From Apus apus (taxonomy: Eukaryota; Chordata; Aves; Apodiformes; Apodidae), in the NCBI RefSeq assembly GCF_020740795.1, contig NC_067301.1, forward strand, positions 1-64,000: a DNA stretch of 64,000 nucleotides. The letters are read 5' to 3'. The position numbers were made by a program, and so were the translations under genes. Numbering within the stretch: the first letter of the stretch is position 1; each line of letters opens with the position of its first letter. Below, in pieces: positions 52,096-64,000 of this stretch. Under the pieces are notes generated by a model. It saw only the letters and a list, made by a program, of their open reading frames with translations, was not told the DNA's origin and searched no databases.

Positions 52096-54820
52096 CCGTT
52101 CAGTGAAAATGGCCTGGAAAAGCAACAAACTAAAAACTCATAAAGAGACACGTCTGGTTCGTGTCCAGCTCTGGAAGAAAAAAAAAAAGCCAAAAGTGGC
52201 TTGAAAAGTCTACATCTAGCAAACTGACCAAAGAGAAAAGAGTTTACAATTTAATTCAAAGACAGTGAGTGCTAAAGGAAAAAACATCCTCTACTGCATG
52301 ATCCCTATTTAAGGTCTTCTCTTGAGCACCATCATCAAATCCCTACCCATCTTAGAATTTTAAATAGCTCCTTCAAAACTCCTTTTGTGAATTTCCCTGT
52401 TAGTGCTCCTTGGCATCATTGTGAGAGCTCACATTGTATCATTCTGCAATGCAACTTTTCTGAATTCTTCCCCAAAGCCATCTGTGAAACAGGTAGAGGT
52501 GAAACAGACCTGGCGATTACTGACCCTCTTTTGCTTATGTTTAGGATGCAGTGTCTCCTGAATTCCTGGTCATTAGAAAATCACCAGCCTGTTCATTCTG
52601 CAAGTACTCACTGTGCTAGAAAATCCTGTTTCTGCTTCATGTCACACAAAGTCTGACTGGATATTAGACCTGAAAAACAAGAAACAAAGTAGGTTTGTAG
52701 TGAAACCTTGGGCTGCCAAGTATACCTGTAGCAGGAGAAGGAGCATCTCTAGCAATCAGAAATTATATTTAAAATACATATTTTCTTGGTTGGATCCTAT
52801 AAATCATGGCAGTTCAAAAGAGGTGAATTTAATTAGACAACACTTGTTGCAAATGTGGTATCGATAGTCTGGGAAATTCAAGATCAATGGAAGCCAGAAA
52901 GGAGCTAAAAAATAGCAGCAATTGTACATCACCAAGTTGGCAAACAGCTAACGGAAGTAAGAGGCAGTAAGGAAGGATGAAAAAAAAACATAAAATAAAA
53001 AAACCCTACCCATTCCAGCAAAGACAATCAGAAGTGTTTAAATACATTAGGATAAAAACAAATATAACAATCTATAAAAACATCTGTAATGATCACATTG
53101 TCCATTACTGCATTCATAGGGTAAAATCTGTCAACAGTAATACAGAAAAGCAAAGATATTTCTCATAGGTATTTCTGCTCTAGACTGCAAGGCGATGTGT
53201 ATCATATAGCTTAAAACCAACAACTCAGACCGATATTTAAATAGTACCAAAGGTAAGATCTTAGTGACTCAGCACCCCAGAGCCCTACAATTAAAGTAGA
53301 TCAGATTGCTGACACTGACTTTCTGCAAGTCACTGAAAAATTAGTAAGCTCTACAGGTCAGATGGAAAGCTGATATCTGAAAGTATAAACAGGACACTCC
53401 AGGACTAGGCTCAACACCAGACCAAAAGTGGGAAAATGAACTCCCTCTTTTTGGAAGAGGAGAGAGGTCATGCCACAAGAAAGTGGCTTCCCACTAGGCG
53501 CTACCTGGCAGACTACCCATCACACTCTCATCAAACTGCTCAGCTTCCCAGGAGGATGCAGGCATCCACATTTTCACTGGAGGCCTTAATATGAAATGCC
53601 CGGAGCTCTGCATTTGGACAAAGATGCTTCATCGTCATTGACCAATCAGAGCATCTATGTCAAAGGTGCCAGAGTTTTGCTCATAGATGAACACTGAGCT
53701 GGGAGGATACCAGGCTGTAAACCAGTGTTTCGTACTAGTGCAGTACAGTAGAGGGACAAAATAATCTCTCTAGTATTGGAATACCATAGCCAGAAAATAG
53801 CCAAAATATCTCTAAGTCTGCATCATGAAAAACTGTTTACTAAAAAATAAAAATACATTTAAGAGTCATTAAGAACTTGAGAGGTCTTGCAAGGACAGAT
53901 GAAGAGACAAAAAACTGTGGCTTACAGCCTACAAATAGAACTTCTTTGCTAGTAAATAAAAAAAAGCTGTGGCATCAATAGTGACAGACCTCCAAGTAAA
54001 AGAAATTATAATTTCAAAATGTTCGTAATAAAGAAACACAATTCTAGCTTAAAGTATTTGGGACGCAACCAGAAAACCCTATTTAAGATGATAAATTTGC
54101 CTTTTTACTCCACCTAACTTACAGAAAAATGTACAGAACATTTCAGCATAAAGATCCAACATTCTGGAAGAACTTGATGATAGTTACTTTACATATGAAA
54201 AGTGTTTCTCTTCCATTATTTGAGATTTTTATCATGCAAATCACATAGAAGTGGGTGACTGAACATTCCAAAAGGCTTAACACAACTTTTACCGTGTTTA
54301 CTTAGGCAATATTCTGATACCTGTCACTAGTTCAAATTTAATCTTGTCCCAGGGTTAGAAAACAGGTCATGGTACCTTATGTTTGCCATTTTGTTGTGAA
54401 ACTTCAGTGCATTTTCATACCAAGGGCACATGAAACAATTCCTAGGCCAGCTGACTTCACTAGTACCACAATTGCCTCTGGACAGCTACAGGATTCCCAC
54501 ATATTTGTCCTTTTTGAAGAACACAAGCACTGAAGAATAATTTGGTCCTTTAATTGCTTACAGTGCATAGGAATGATTTCTCTGACTAAGCCTGGAAGAA
54601 GTGTCAAGTTTTAATTTCACCATTACATGCAAACCTGAACCAAAGCTTGCTAGAAAGCTGCACAGTTCCAGCGTTTGAGATCTAATAGCATTGCAGGTTT
54701 TCTATTGTGTTGCAAGCTCATCAGATTTCAAGCACATTTCTATGTTTATAAAGCAGTTGAGCTGACCCAACACAAATGAATAGGTGGAAAACCACAAGAA
54801 ACCGAAGCACTACCAATTAC

Positions 54821-55111
54821 CTGCAACTGAATACCATTTTTCAGAGACACAATGCCAGACGCTGATGAAATGCAGATACGCGCTGCCGGAACCGCGCGCT
54901 GGGGAGCTCGAAGCTTTGGCTCCAGGGGCTGCAGCCGCCGCTGACCCGCTGCGGGGGGCGCCGGTTCCGCCGGAGCAGCGCGGCCGGCCCGGCCCTCCCG
55001 GTTCTGCAGCCGGTGACTCAGCTGGCAGCCCCGGCCCGCGGCAGGCACCCCCGGCCTCCCCTCGCAGCCCCGGCATACGTGCTGCTCCACAATACCTCTC
55101 CTCGGCTTCAA
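54821..55111 (-). promoter_or_regulatory. Isolated CpG island with a minus-strand first-exon-like end
   Basis: About 220 bases of GC- and CpG-rich DNA (54885-55100) stand alone in AT-rich surroundings. On the minus strand it runs into a donor-like site, GTTGCAG|GTAATTGG, ending an exon at 54821. An AP-1/MARE-type TGACTCAGC lies at about 55014. It could be a distal alternative promoter of SLC45A1 (same strand, about 16 kb upstream) or the promoter of a non-coding RNA. The open frames across it are GC-driven. Confidence 0.45.
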
Positions 55112-58100
55112 AGTAACCCCATACCCAGAGCGCCTAAGGAAACCTCAGCAATTTCAGCAATAACAAAGAAGAGTTAGTTAACAAAGAAGAGAGAGGAAGC
55201 GTTAGCGAAAATATATTCCACTTTGTATCTGGAGGATTGGAGTGCATCTGCTGACTAACAGCAGGGTCGGGAATGCAGCTGGCATCTCTGCGAGGGAGGA
55301 GGCACGTTCCTCAGCAATGCTGCGGGCAGGACAGGAAAAGCTCTCATCTCGAACAGCAGCGCAGTGCCTGTCAGGGATCCGACACCCACTGCTTCCACAC
55401 GGCCAAACACTCCTTTTCCTCCTGGCTAAAATGCATATTAAATATAATGAGCCTGCAACAATAAAGAGGAATTAAACTACAGCTAAAGCTCTCTGTTTGG
55501 CTAAAAGTGTTAAATAAAAATGGAAAAACAGATCATATATGTGAAGCCCCGAAAAGGAAAACCCAGGATATGTTCATCTGAAACAAAGTAACCTCTTGTG
55601 AAAAACAAATGCAAAAGGACCTGATGCTCCCATTCTCCAGGTTCCCATACATTGTCCGGGGAGCAGAACACAGTTTTTGTAAAACACCACCAGAATTCAC
55701 ATTTTATTTTTAAATTATTTTCCTTGCACCTGACCAGACAAGAGAACTCCATCTTACCTTTCCACTTATGACCGAAATTTCTTGTCAAGTTCTCCACAAG
55801 TCTCCAAACACCGTATGTCCTTCACTTCATGCCTCTACTACATGCACTTCTGCAGCCAAGCGGAGTGACTCATAGTCTGCCCATATAGATAATTGCCTAG
55901 ACAGCTGCTGATCAGGATTTGGAGGTATAAGCCACATGCTGAAAATGGAAGGGGCTGCAAGGTAGGACAGCCAGAATGGCATTGACAGACCTGTGAGTCA
56001 GAACAGGGGAGAAGTGAAAGATGTTGAGAGCATGAGGAGCCTGGAGATAACAGGGAGCCTAATTGCTGGACACGTACAGAATGGTCAGCCAAGGTAGAAC
56101 CCCTCTAACAACAGATGCCCTAACATTCTCTCAGCACACATTCCCACGCACAGAGTCTCCCTGTCCTGTATTTGTACCACTTGTCAGGACCAGTGTGGAC
56201 ACATTCTTAAGACTGCCATCCAGGAAGAAGCCTTCAGGGATTATTTTGTGTGTGTGATAATTATGTTAGAAGATACTGGACCCTTGTCTCTTTGTTAACT
56301 TTTTGAGCCAAACCCATGGGTCACCAGCCAGAAAACCCAACATGAAATGCAGTCTGCTGTTTTGTTAATAATATACTCTGTGTTTGTTCACACTCTTTAA
56401 TCACATGTTTTTTAGCTCTGTGGAATATCCTGTCTCACTGGCCTAAACCAGTTCAGAAGTAAAGATGCTTTGGACTGAATCCAGACTAGACACATATATT
56501 TTTGTCTTGCTTTGGAACCCCTATGTCAATTTAAAACCGATCAGTAGTTTGTATTACTGTGTTTTCCAGAAGAATAAAATGAACCTGCTTATAAGACGTA
56601 CAAACAGATAGCTCTGTGTGTGCCCACCCCCAAGAGGAAACATTTCACCTCTCCAAAGACAGGAAAAAACTGAAGAGGAACAGCTAGCACACCAATAAAT
56701 TTGTTAAAGACTAACTGCTCCTAAGAAGCTACTAATCTGTTGCTACTACTACGTTTCTTATACATCAGCAAATGTGGCGATACTATTTTTCAGTATTTTT
56801 TATGCTAAGGTTGTAGGATTAATATTTCCTACTTAAATGCTGAAATTTTCTGGTTTTGTGCAAAAGGTTTTGGTTTTTCGGGCATGTTAAACTACTCTCA
56901 AAACCTCGTATTCTGTTTCTACTTCCAAACATTAGGAAACCACCCAAGACAGCTCCAAATCACTGACACTGTTATGAGCATATTGTAAGTAAACTTACCA
57001 CTAAACTGCTAACACGCAGATTCATGTTTAACTTTCACAAAAATTCTGGGTTCTCTCAGTGCTGCCTCCTGAACCATGCATAAGCTGGAGAGTATGCATG
57101 ATGCTCACTGGAGAACCGAACATTCCAATAGCAGCAAATCCTCTTTCAAGCCCCATCTAGCTGACTCACGCTTTCACAAGTTGGGTAACAGATTTTTATT
57201 CAGTCACTTTGATTTCTACCATGTTGATCAGTTTACAGAGCACCTCAATGCTTCTCCCTCTGCCCCATTTGTATAATACCCAACAAATAAATTATTGAAA
57301 CTGTGTCAGCATAGTCGGGGGGAGTGGGTGGACACAACAAACAAAAAAATCAACACAACAATAAAAACCACTCAAGATTACCAGATCCCAAATATAAGAA
57401 TAAACTTCATAATTCAGAAGCTATACTAATGTAGAGTTTTATTTTATAATAAGAGCCAGTAAATAAATATATTGGAGAAATGCCATTTTAAACCAAATGC
57501 ACATGTTATTTATGACAAATAATGTAGCATAGAAGAACCATATTGTCAGGAACTGAAAATAAAACGTTTTACAGAGACATTTTAATTAGTCTGAAGAGAC
57601 CTATTCTGAAACTAAGCAGATAAACTAATCAATAATTAGTAAAATTACTGCAAAGTTATCTCTGCATTCCAAACCTAAGTGATGCAGTTTGGAATGTTTA
57701 GCCCTGTTCCCCACATATAAGCAAATGTTAGATTCTTGTCTTCCAGGCAATACTCAAGTTAGTCTTCATTGAGGAGCAGGTACAAAAGTGTCCTTACTAT
57801 TAACTCTCATGTTGGACATTAGCCATAAAATGACAAAAAACAAAATAAAAAACAAAACAAAACACCAAACACCACAACCCCCCCCCCAGATAATACTAAT
57901 AAAAAGACAACCAAAAAAAAACCAAACGAAAAACACCACAAAACCCCTCCCACTGCTTCTTATTGCTTGAGATCCACTAATAAAAAGGATTTGTGGTTAT
58001 AATCACTCTTCATAAAATAGACTAAATCTGCACCTTTGTAGTGGCACGAGCACATAATCCTAATAAGAGACTACACAAAAATAATTAAATGCTTGATTAC

Positions 58101-59007
58101 CGATTGTCAAAATAAATTCTGCTTTTCCTGGTCAGGGACACTTGCTTCTTATACCTATTTTTAAAAGCTACTGCTAGTTAACACACACAGGATACCTAGT
58201 AAGAATGCTGGTACATGAATGCTGGGGCAATAATGAAAAGAGACGACAGTGCAGCACTCCTAAGGACATTTGTGTCACTTAACATGGAAATAACATGGGT
58301 ATTATATATACCCCAAAATCTTGCATTTAGAATTAATATAAATGACATGGTATTGTCTGGAGCCATTTCAGTCACTGTGAATGAGTGCCATTCTAATTGA
58401 CACAACTGGATGTGACAGACAAAACTCTCCTTACCTCTGTGTGGTATTGCAAACTGGGCTCCTGAAGCACATTAGCTACAAAGCCTTTCTAGTTTGCTAC
58501 AGAAAGGCATGTACTAGAACTGGCTGTTAAGACTCGACATCTCTTTTGGCCACCTAGTTTGTTCTGCTGATGCTACACATGGGCCAGTTTGATTTCATAA
58601 ACTGACTTCTATGTGGCCTGCCCTCGCAGGAAAAGGATGCTCTCTTGATCAGTAAGGAAATACCAAAGACATACTGTGCAGCTTGTTATACTGCCATTTT
58701 AGTAGAAAACAGTGTTTACTGGCCTATCAGAGAAAGCAGCTCTGTGAACAACAGTAGTAGTGGAACGCAGGTTTAAATGCATTTTGCAGCTTTTACCTGA
58801 TTTACAGTTGTCTTCTGTCCTCAGCTCACACCAATAAAATTATCTTCTGCTTCCTGTCACAACAGACTCCTGTGAAATAACACATCAGCTGCCACACTTG
58901 CTCAGTGAAGCACACTTGCTTCAGCCGAAAAAAAAGTGTGGAGAGACAAACTTTACAACATTAGACTCAGAGCATTTCTGCACAACAGCTCCCTATTTTC
59001 CAAAATA
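55112..59007. other. Gene-poor stretch
   Basis: No supportable gene. The only low-complexity block is the A/C-rich tract at 57825-57950. Confidence 0.55.
57825..57950 (+). repeat. A/C-rich low-complexity tract
   Basis: AAAACAAAATAAAAAACAAAA-type units, a C run of about ten at 57880-57889, then AAAAAAAACC/ACCACAAAACC units. Like the tracts at 14.1, 15.9 and 32.0 kb. Confidence 0.8.
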
Positions 59008-59191
59008 GGCACTGGAACAGGTTGCCCAGGGAGGCTGTGGAAGCCCTCTCCCTGGAGATGTTTAAGGCCAGATTGTATGAGGACTTGTGCAACCTGATGT
59101 AGTGGGAGATGTTCCTTCTGATAGCAGAGAGGCTGGAACCTGGTGATCTTTTAGGTCTCTTTCAACCTTAACCATCCTATGATTCTATGAA
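59008..59191 (+). mobile_element. CR1 LINE, 3' fragment
   Basis: GGCACTGGAACAGGTTGCCC, then GGAGATGTTTAAGGCCAGAT, GATGTAGTGGGAGATGTTCC and the terminal CATCCTATGATTCTATGA. About 185 bases, plus orientation, moderately diverged. Confidence 0.92.
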
Positions 59192-62100
59192 AATGTATAT
59201 GAGACTAATTCTAATATTACACTTCTTCTTAATTTGATAAAAATTGTCATAGATGGGATTGTACTCAGCCTTACAAAATTCTCAAACACCCACCTAAAAA
59301 AGCCATTTTAAGAAAGAAGAAACATGAAATTCTGACATTCAAAATCTTTTGCTTTGTCATTAACCCTATTTCCCAAGTAAAGCTCGTTACACAGAAATTA
59401 AACAGAACTGAGTCACTATATTTCAATTTATTTGAAGGCAAATACTAGGCCATATAAAAATATTAAATAGGTAGTCTAAGAACCCAGGACTTTTTACTCA
59501 AAGGGATACTATTCATTGAGAAAAAAAAACTACCTCACATAACCTGAGTTTTCATTTCTAGTAAAAATCTCCCTGTTAACAAGAGAAAATGGAAACTAAT
59601 GTCCCCCCTCAGTAGCCTATAATTTCATTTTATTAACATTCAGGAAGCAGAGACATCTCTGGACATCTTTAGAGGGTAAAGTATAAAAGCTCAATCCCAA
59701 AACCTCCATGTTTTCCTGTCCTGGTTTGAGCCTAAGTTGCAGTCACAGATCTGGCAGTCTCTGTTTCAGATTTTAAGTCCTTTTACAGCCTTCATGATAG
59801 ACACCATTTATCCTGAGCAGTCTGCAGCTGCTGTGAAAATTTAATTACAGTAAAGCTATCTGAAGAAATAATAGCAAAATCGTTTTGTCCATAAGGCATA
59901 CTTTAGGCTTGCATAAAATCTCCTGTAGCATGTTTAAATTGCTCTTTTTTGTCTTTTTTGTTGTTGTTTTTTTGGTTTTTTTTTAGAATGGCAGGAGATA
60001 GAACAAGGAAATGTCTTTTTAACACTTCCACAAAAAGCAAAGATGTTTGGGGCAGCACAGAGTAGTTGTTTCTGGTGAGCAGCAGCATATACATTTAGCT
60101 GAAGACTGAGGAAAAGGCACAAGTAAAAATAAATGTTAAATTTTATAGGCTGAAAAACATCTGGGCTTGTAGACACCACCTCTCCTCTCCAGAAGGTGAC
60201 AGTCCCTGTCTCTTATTTCCTCCCCTCTCCATAGTTCAGCCTTCCAAACCCCGGAGACCTGTCCCAACACCCCTCCTCTCCCTCCATTTTTGTGCAGTTC
60301 AAGACCTTTGACTGTCTTGTCCTGCCTTAATGTTTTTAGATTCCAAAAGACTTCTGTGACTTATCTTTAAAAACAATACACACTTCAAAAACTTCTACAG
60401 AGCTAACTTTTGTTAAGTAACAAGACTTGTCTGACAGGTGGATCTTCAAAAGGAAAATTCTTAGAATTTAAATCTAGAGAAGATCCAATGTACTCTGATG
60501 TGATCTGACACGACAGAGACCTAAAGTTTTACACAGTCATTTCCGAAGGCAGAGTGAGGGTGAGCTGAATTAAATCCTCAGGAAGAAATGCAGACAGAGT
60601 TTACAAATTTCATATGACAGAATAATCACCTCACAGCAATAAGTGCTCATGACAAATCATCTTCATTTTTCAAACACTGTGCCTTTAACGATTTTTTAGA
60701 ACTAGCAAATTAAATACTTATCTTCAAGTAAAGGCTTATGAGGTTTTTTGGTTACTTGGTTGGGCTTTTTTCATACATATATGTGTTTTCCATTTTTGAT
60801 CTTGACTGTTTACATGTAGTTTTCCTGGAAAAGTTGGAGACAATTCAGAAGTTCAGCAGTAATGCTATGTGTATGAAAAAAAATACCTTGAGTCAGTCCT
60901 ATGAAGCTCTTTATCTAAAAAAGCAGAAAAGTATTTGAAAAATACCAGCTTTAACACTCTCCTACTTGAGATATGTATAAACAAACCAATGCCAATGTTT
61001 TGTTTCAAGTATGAAAACTGAGGGTTGGATAAACTCCAGAACGACTGAGTGAATTTAAAGAGGCAGGAGGAATAATAAATTTTGCTTCTGGAAAAAAGAG
61101 CTGTGTTTTGCTTTCCAACAGGACACCAATAAACCTTCCCAAAGGGGAAGGAGCTGAACAATAGTATCTCCGTGTGAAATTACTTCTCTCTTACATCCTA
61201 GTCCCTAAAGTCAACTCACTATTTTTTTCTTTCTTTTTTTTTTTTTTTTTTTCCCTCTTTCTCTCTTATCCCCCCCCTACTTTGGAAAACATTTTCTGTT
61301 TAGAAATAGTTACCCAAAAATAGAGCAATACAGTTTGGGAAGCCTGTAAGGTGTAGTATTAGGAATAACCCTTGGATAGCTCTGTAAAAAATCAGTGCAA
61401 CTACAGCAACAAAACAAAATAAAAGTAGAAAGTGAGGCAAACATGCACAGTTAAATCTGTCTAATGACTATACATAAAAAGCAATACACTGTTCTGTCTG
61501 GCTTCATTGCTTCTGCTTGACAGCTTCTCCGTTATTTCAAGTGTGTTAAAAAGAGGGCAAAGCAGGTAATTTGCATAAACTTAAAACTTTAAGTGACTAG
61601 AACAGAAGAAGTATCAGTCAGCTCCCAGCATTCATTGGCAATACCAGTGCCCCCCATAATCCTTCATCCCCACAAGCAAAGACAATACAGGATTTCCATG
61701 TGCAGCCATTATAAAAAATCAACTTCAGGAATTAATCAGCTTGCTACTAAAAAAGACTCCACAGAGTAGCTTTGCCCTTCCAGCAAGGCCAGCCTTAAGC
61801 TGTTATATTCACTGCTAAGAGTGGGGCAGCTCAAAGAGCTCAGCTGTTCAGACTCCTTTTCTCTTAAAATGACAACACAGTGGTCCATTTTAAGCCACAG
61901 AAGAGAAATAATAGGTATTTTGATTTGTATACACTATAATAATTTTGCGCAGTCCACTTCTAATATACCTATAAAAAAACCCATCAAGTTACAATCCAAC
62001 AAGTCCATCTAAAACATTCACTAGCAGGCAGTAAGAAAATATTAGGAGAGCTCAGCATAGCTCATAGATCATGGTGGCAAGGGTGAGAAAGCAATGAGAG

Positions 62101-63954
62101 ACCTTAGTAATTTAAGAATGCTGTCTGAACTACAGCTCAGGGTTCATCCTCATTCAAATGGAGCTTCACAAAACACAAGTCATGAAAATTTGAATAAATC
62201 TGCAAGACATCTCCTAGGCAGCTTAGAGGTGCCCCTCTGACAAAGAACTGATACACAGTGATGTTATGAACATGAAGGTACAACAATTTAATGAACACTT
62301 GACTGAGAATATATTGTTGCATACTGGGTTACAAAAAAAAAAAATCTTCTGTGACTAACGGGAACTCATTTACGTTGGGTGGTGCTGGAAGAATAAACAG
62401 AGGAGCAGTACGCTTGAAAAAAAAAAAAAAAAACAAAAACGGGGAAGTGTCAGTTTTAAAGCTCATTATTTTTCTCCCAGGGAAGTGGCAAGCTTGCCTT
62501 GCCAGGCTAAGGACTTGGCAGATCAAAGAACATGACATTTACAAGTCCCTCTAGAAAACATCTTGGAAAATACATGCTTGTGAAAACCATCTAAGATACA
62601 GTCTCAGGGAAAAAGAAAGTGGATCCAAACCAATGAAAACTTTCCCATTCACAAAATGTCAGGATTCAGTGGCCAGTTGTGTATAAACCACCTATTTTGT
62701 TGGGTTGGTTTACACTTTCCCCGAAATATTCTAATTCTGCATACATGACAGAAGTAATTTAAAAAAAAAAGTGAAGGCTGTCTATAGCTAGAGCTCAGTG
62801 GGAGAGAAAGCATGATATGCAGACATCTTTGGTCACTAACTCCCTTAACTTTTTACAGGTACAGGTCCATTTCACTAATATTATTACAAAGAAACATTGG
62901 CAGAAACATGTGCAGAGAGACTGCCAATATACTAATTTGATATGGACCCAAAATTAAACGAGAACTAAAGCAAGCAGAAAACCTGTAGATAATACTAAAG
63001 TGCCCCTCATCTATACGAACACCACCTTCAAATATATTTTTTCTACTTGAAATTAAAATGATAATAAAACCAAATTAAAATACTCCACAAGTCAACTGGA
63101 AATAGAGAATATACAGGTGCTGTAGAAAGGAAAAGGTGTGGTCTGGAGACCAAGGGGTGGATATGAGGATGATCTTCATGCAGCTGATACGTTGCTTTTT
63201 TTTGCACAAGGTCAATATTCTTTGAAAGCAACAGTATTCCATATGCAGATTTTATTCAATCTGGCTATCAAATTAATTACAGAAAGTCAGAAGAAACAGA
63301 CATCCGCATTGTAGCACAGCCAGGAGGAGAAAGTGAAACTCCTTATAAATGTAAGTGTATTAAATGTCCCTTAAACATTTACCAACCTTACTAGCATGTA
63401 ATCTGTTTAAAAGCAACTTACTTTTTAATCAGCTCTAAAATAAAAAAGCCCACAATAAAGTAGGACAGATTTATCAGTTGGGCAGAACTGCCATTAAAAT
63501 AAATGTATTTCCAGACTGTCGCCTTGTAACTGTATTGTTTACTTGGATATACAGTAGACAGTACTGTAACAGCAGGACAAAATGTTCACATGGACTATAT
63601 CTGGCAATACACAAGGTTGGCAGTAATTCATGAGTATTAGCCAGGTCTTCTTCTGCAGGTTAGGCAGACTCCAACACTATGAAAGACCATCACTAAGCAC
63701 AGTTGAAGGCTGGTATGAACTGCTAAGCCTGGAACAAGGGAATAGACTACTTATATCTGGGTTGGATGAACACGAAGGGAAGGTAAATTGATAGCATTTT
63801 AGAACTCATGTTTTTGTTCATGTGAGAAGCCCACCCAAGCTAGGAATGCAGAATCATGGCAGTGCTATGAGATCAAGGAAACTAGTTTGAGGAATGACAC
63901 CTCTTTATAAAAGGAACACATCTCAGCAATTCCACTCTGGAATGGTTATACCAG
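59192..63954. other. Gene-poor AT-rich stretch
   Basis: No gene or named element recognised. A pyrimidine tract with a long T run lies at 61219-61276 and short A runs near 62331 and 62418. Confidence 0.5.
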
Positions 63955-64000
63955 TAAAAAAAAAAACCAACAACAACAAAAAAACCACCAAACAAAAAAC
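63955..64000 (+). repeat. A/C-rich low-complexity tract at window edge
   Basis: A run of A followed by CCAACAACAAC and CCACCAAACAAAAAAC units reaching the end of the window. Confidence 0.7.

Noticed and set aside
59713-59900. Possible LTR start (TGTCCTGGTTTGAG, similar to common avian LTRs)
   Set aside because: Only the first ~15 bases look similar; no matching end, target duplication, TATA box or polyadenylation signal follows.

Overview
The window is avian nuclear DNA. The evidence is several 3' fragments of CR1 LINEs in both orientations (including the usual bird 3' end around ATTCTATGA), a solo retroviral LTR, very short introns, and two host genes whose proteins match the vertebrate SLC45A1 and MRPS16 families closely. 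High GC content, CpG islands and GC-rich minisatellites fill the first 22 kb and suggest a microchromosome or a subtelomere-like segment. I cannot resolve the species.

Layout. (1) 1-960: C/T-rich degenerate minisatellite running into a CpG-rich stretch with long G runs. (2) 4.1-9.9 kb and 13.8-15.8 kb: diverged copies of one duplicated unit. On the minus strand it carries conserved splice-like sites but no open frame I can support. It looks like a duplicated non-coding or decayed multi-exon transcription unit. (3) 9.7-13.2 kb and 18.95-20.3 kb: CpG-rich modules that share a ~215 bp promoter-like segment (three copies in all), a ~23 bp GC-box minisatellite with higher-order periods of 456 and 363 bp, and NRF1-like and CTCF-like sites. 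At 12.8 kb the CTCF-like site sits in a perfect 50 bp tandem repeat. (4) 16.7-18.6 kb: a two-copy duplication, one arm of which was later hit by an LTR element that now remains as a solo LTR with a 6 bp target-site duplication. (5) 21.9-23.0 kb: the compact three-exon gene MRPS16 (plus strand) with a CpG-island promoter. (6) 24.5-26.2 kb: a few candidate minus-strand exons of an unidentified gene. (7) 29.06-39.0 kb: the complete SLC45A1 coding region (minus strand, eight coding exons, 758 residues) with a CpG-island promoter near 38.7-39.2 kb. (8) 39.3-64 kb: AT-rich, gene-poor DNA with CR1 relics, simple repeats and one isolated CpG island at 54.9-55.1 kb with a minus-strand splice donor.

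The two secure genes are functionally unrelated. MRPS16 is a mitoribosome small-subunit protein and SLC45A1 is a proton-coupled sugar transporter. Their human counterparts lie on different chromosomes (10q22 and 1p36), so their proximity here is of interest. The most unusual material is the duplicated CpG/minisatellite/CTCF-like region between 4 and 20 kb.
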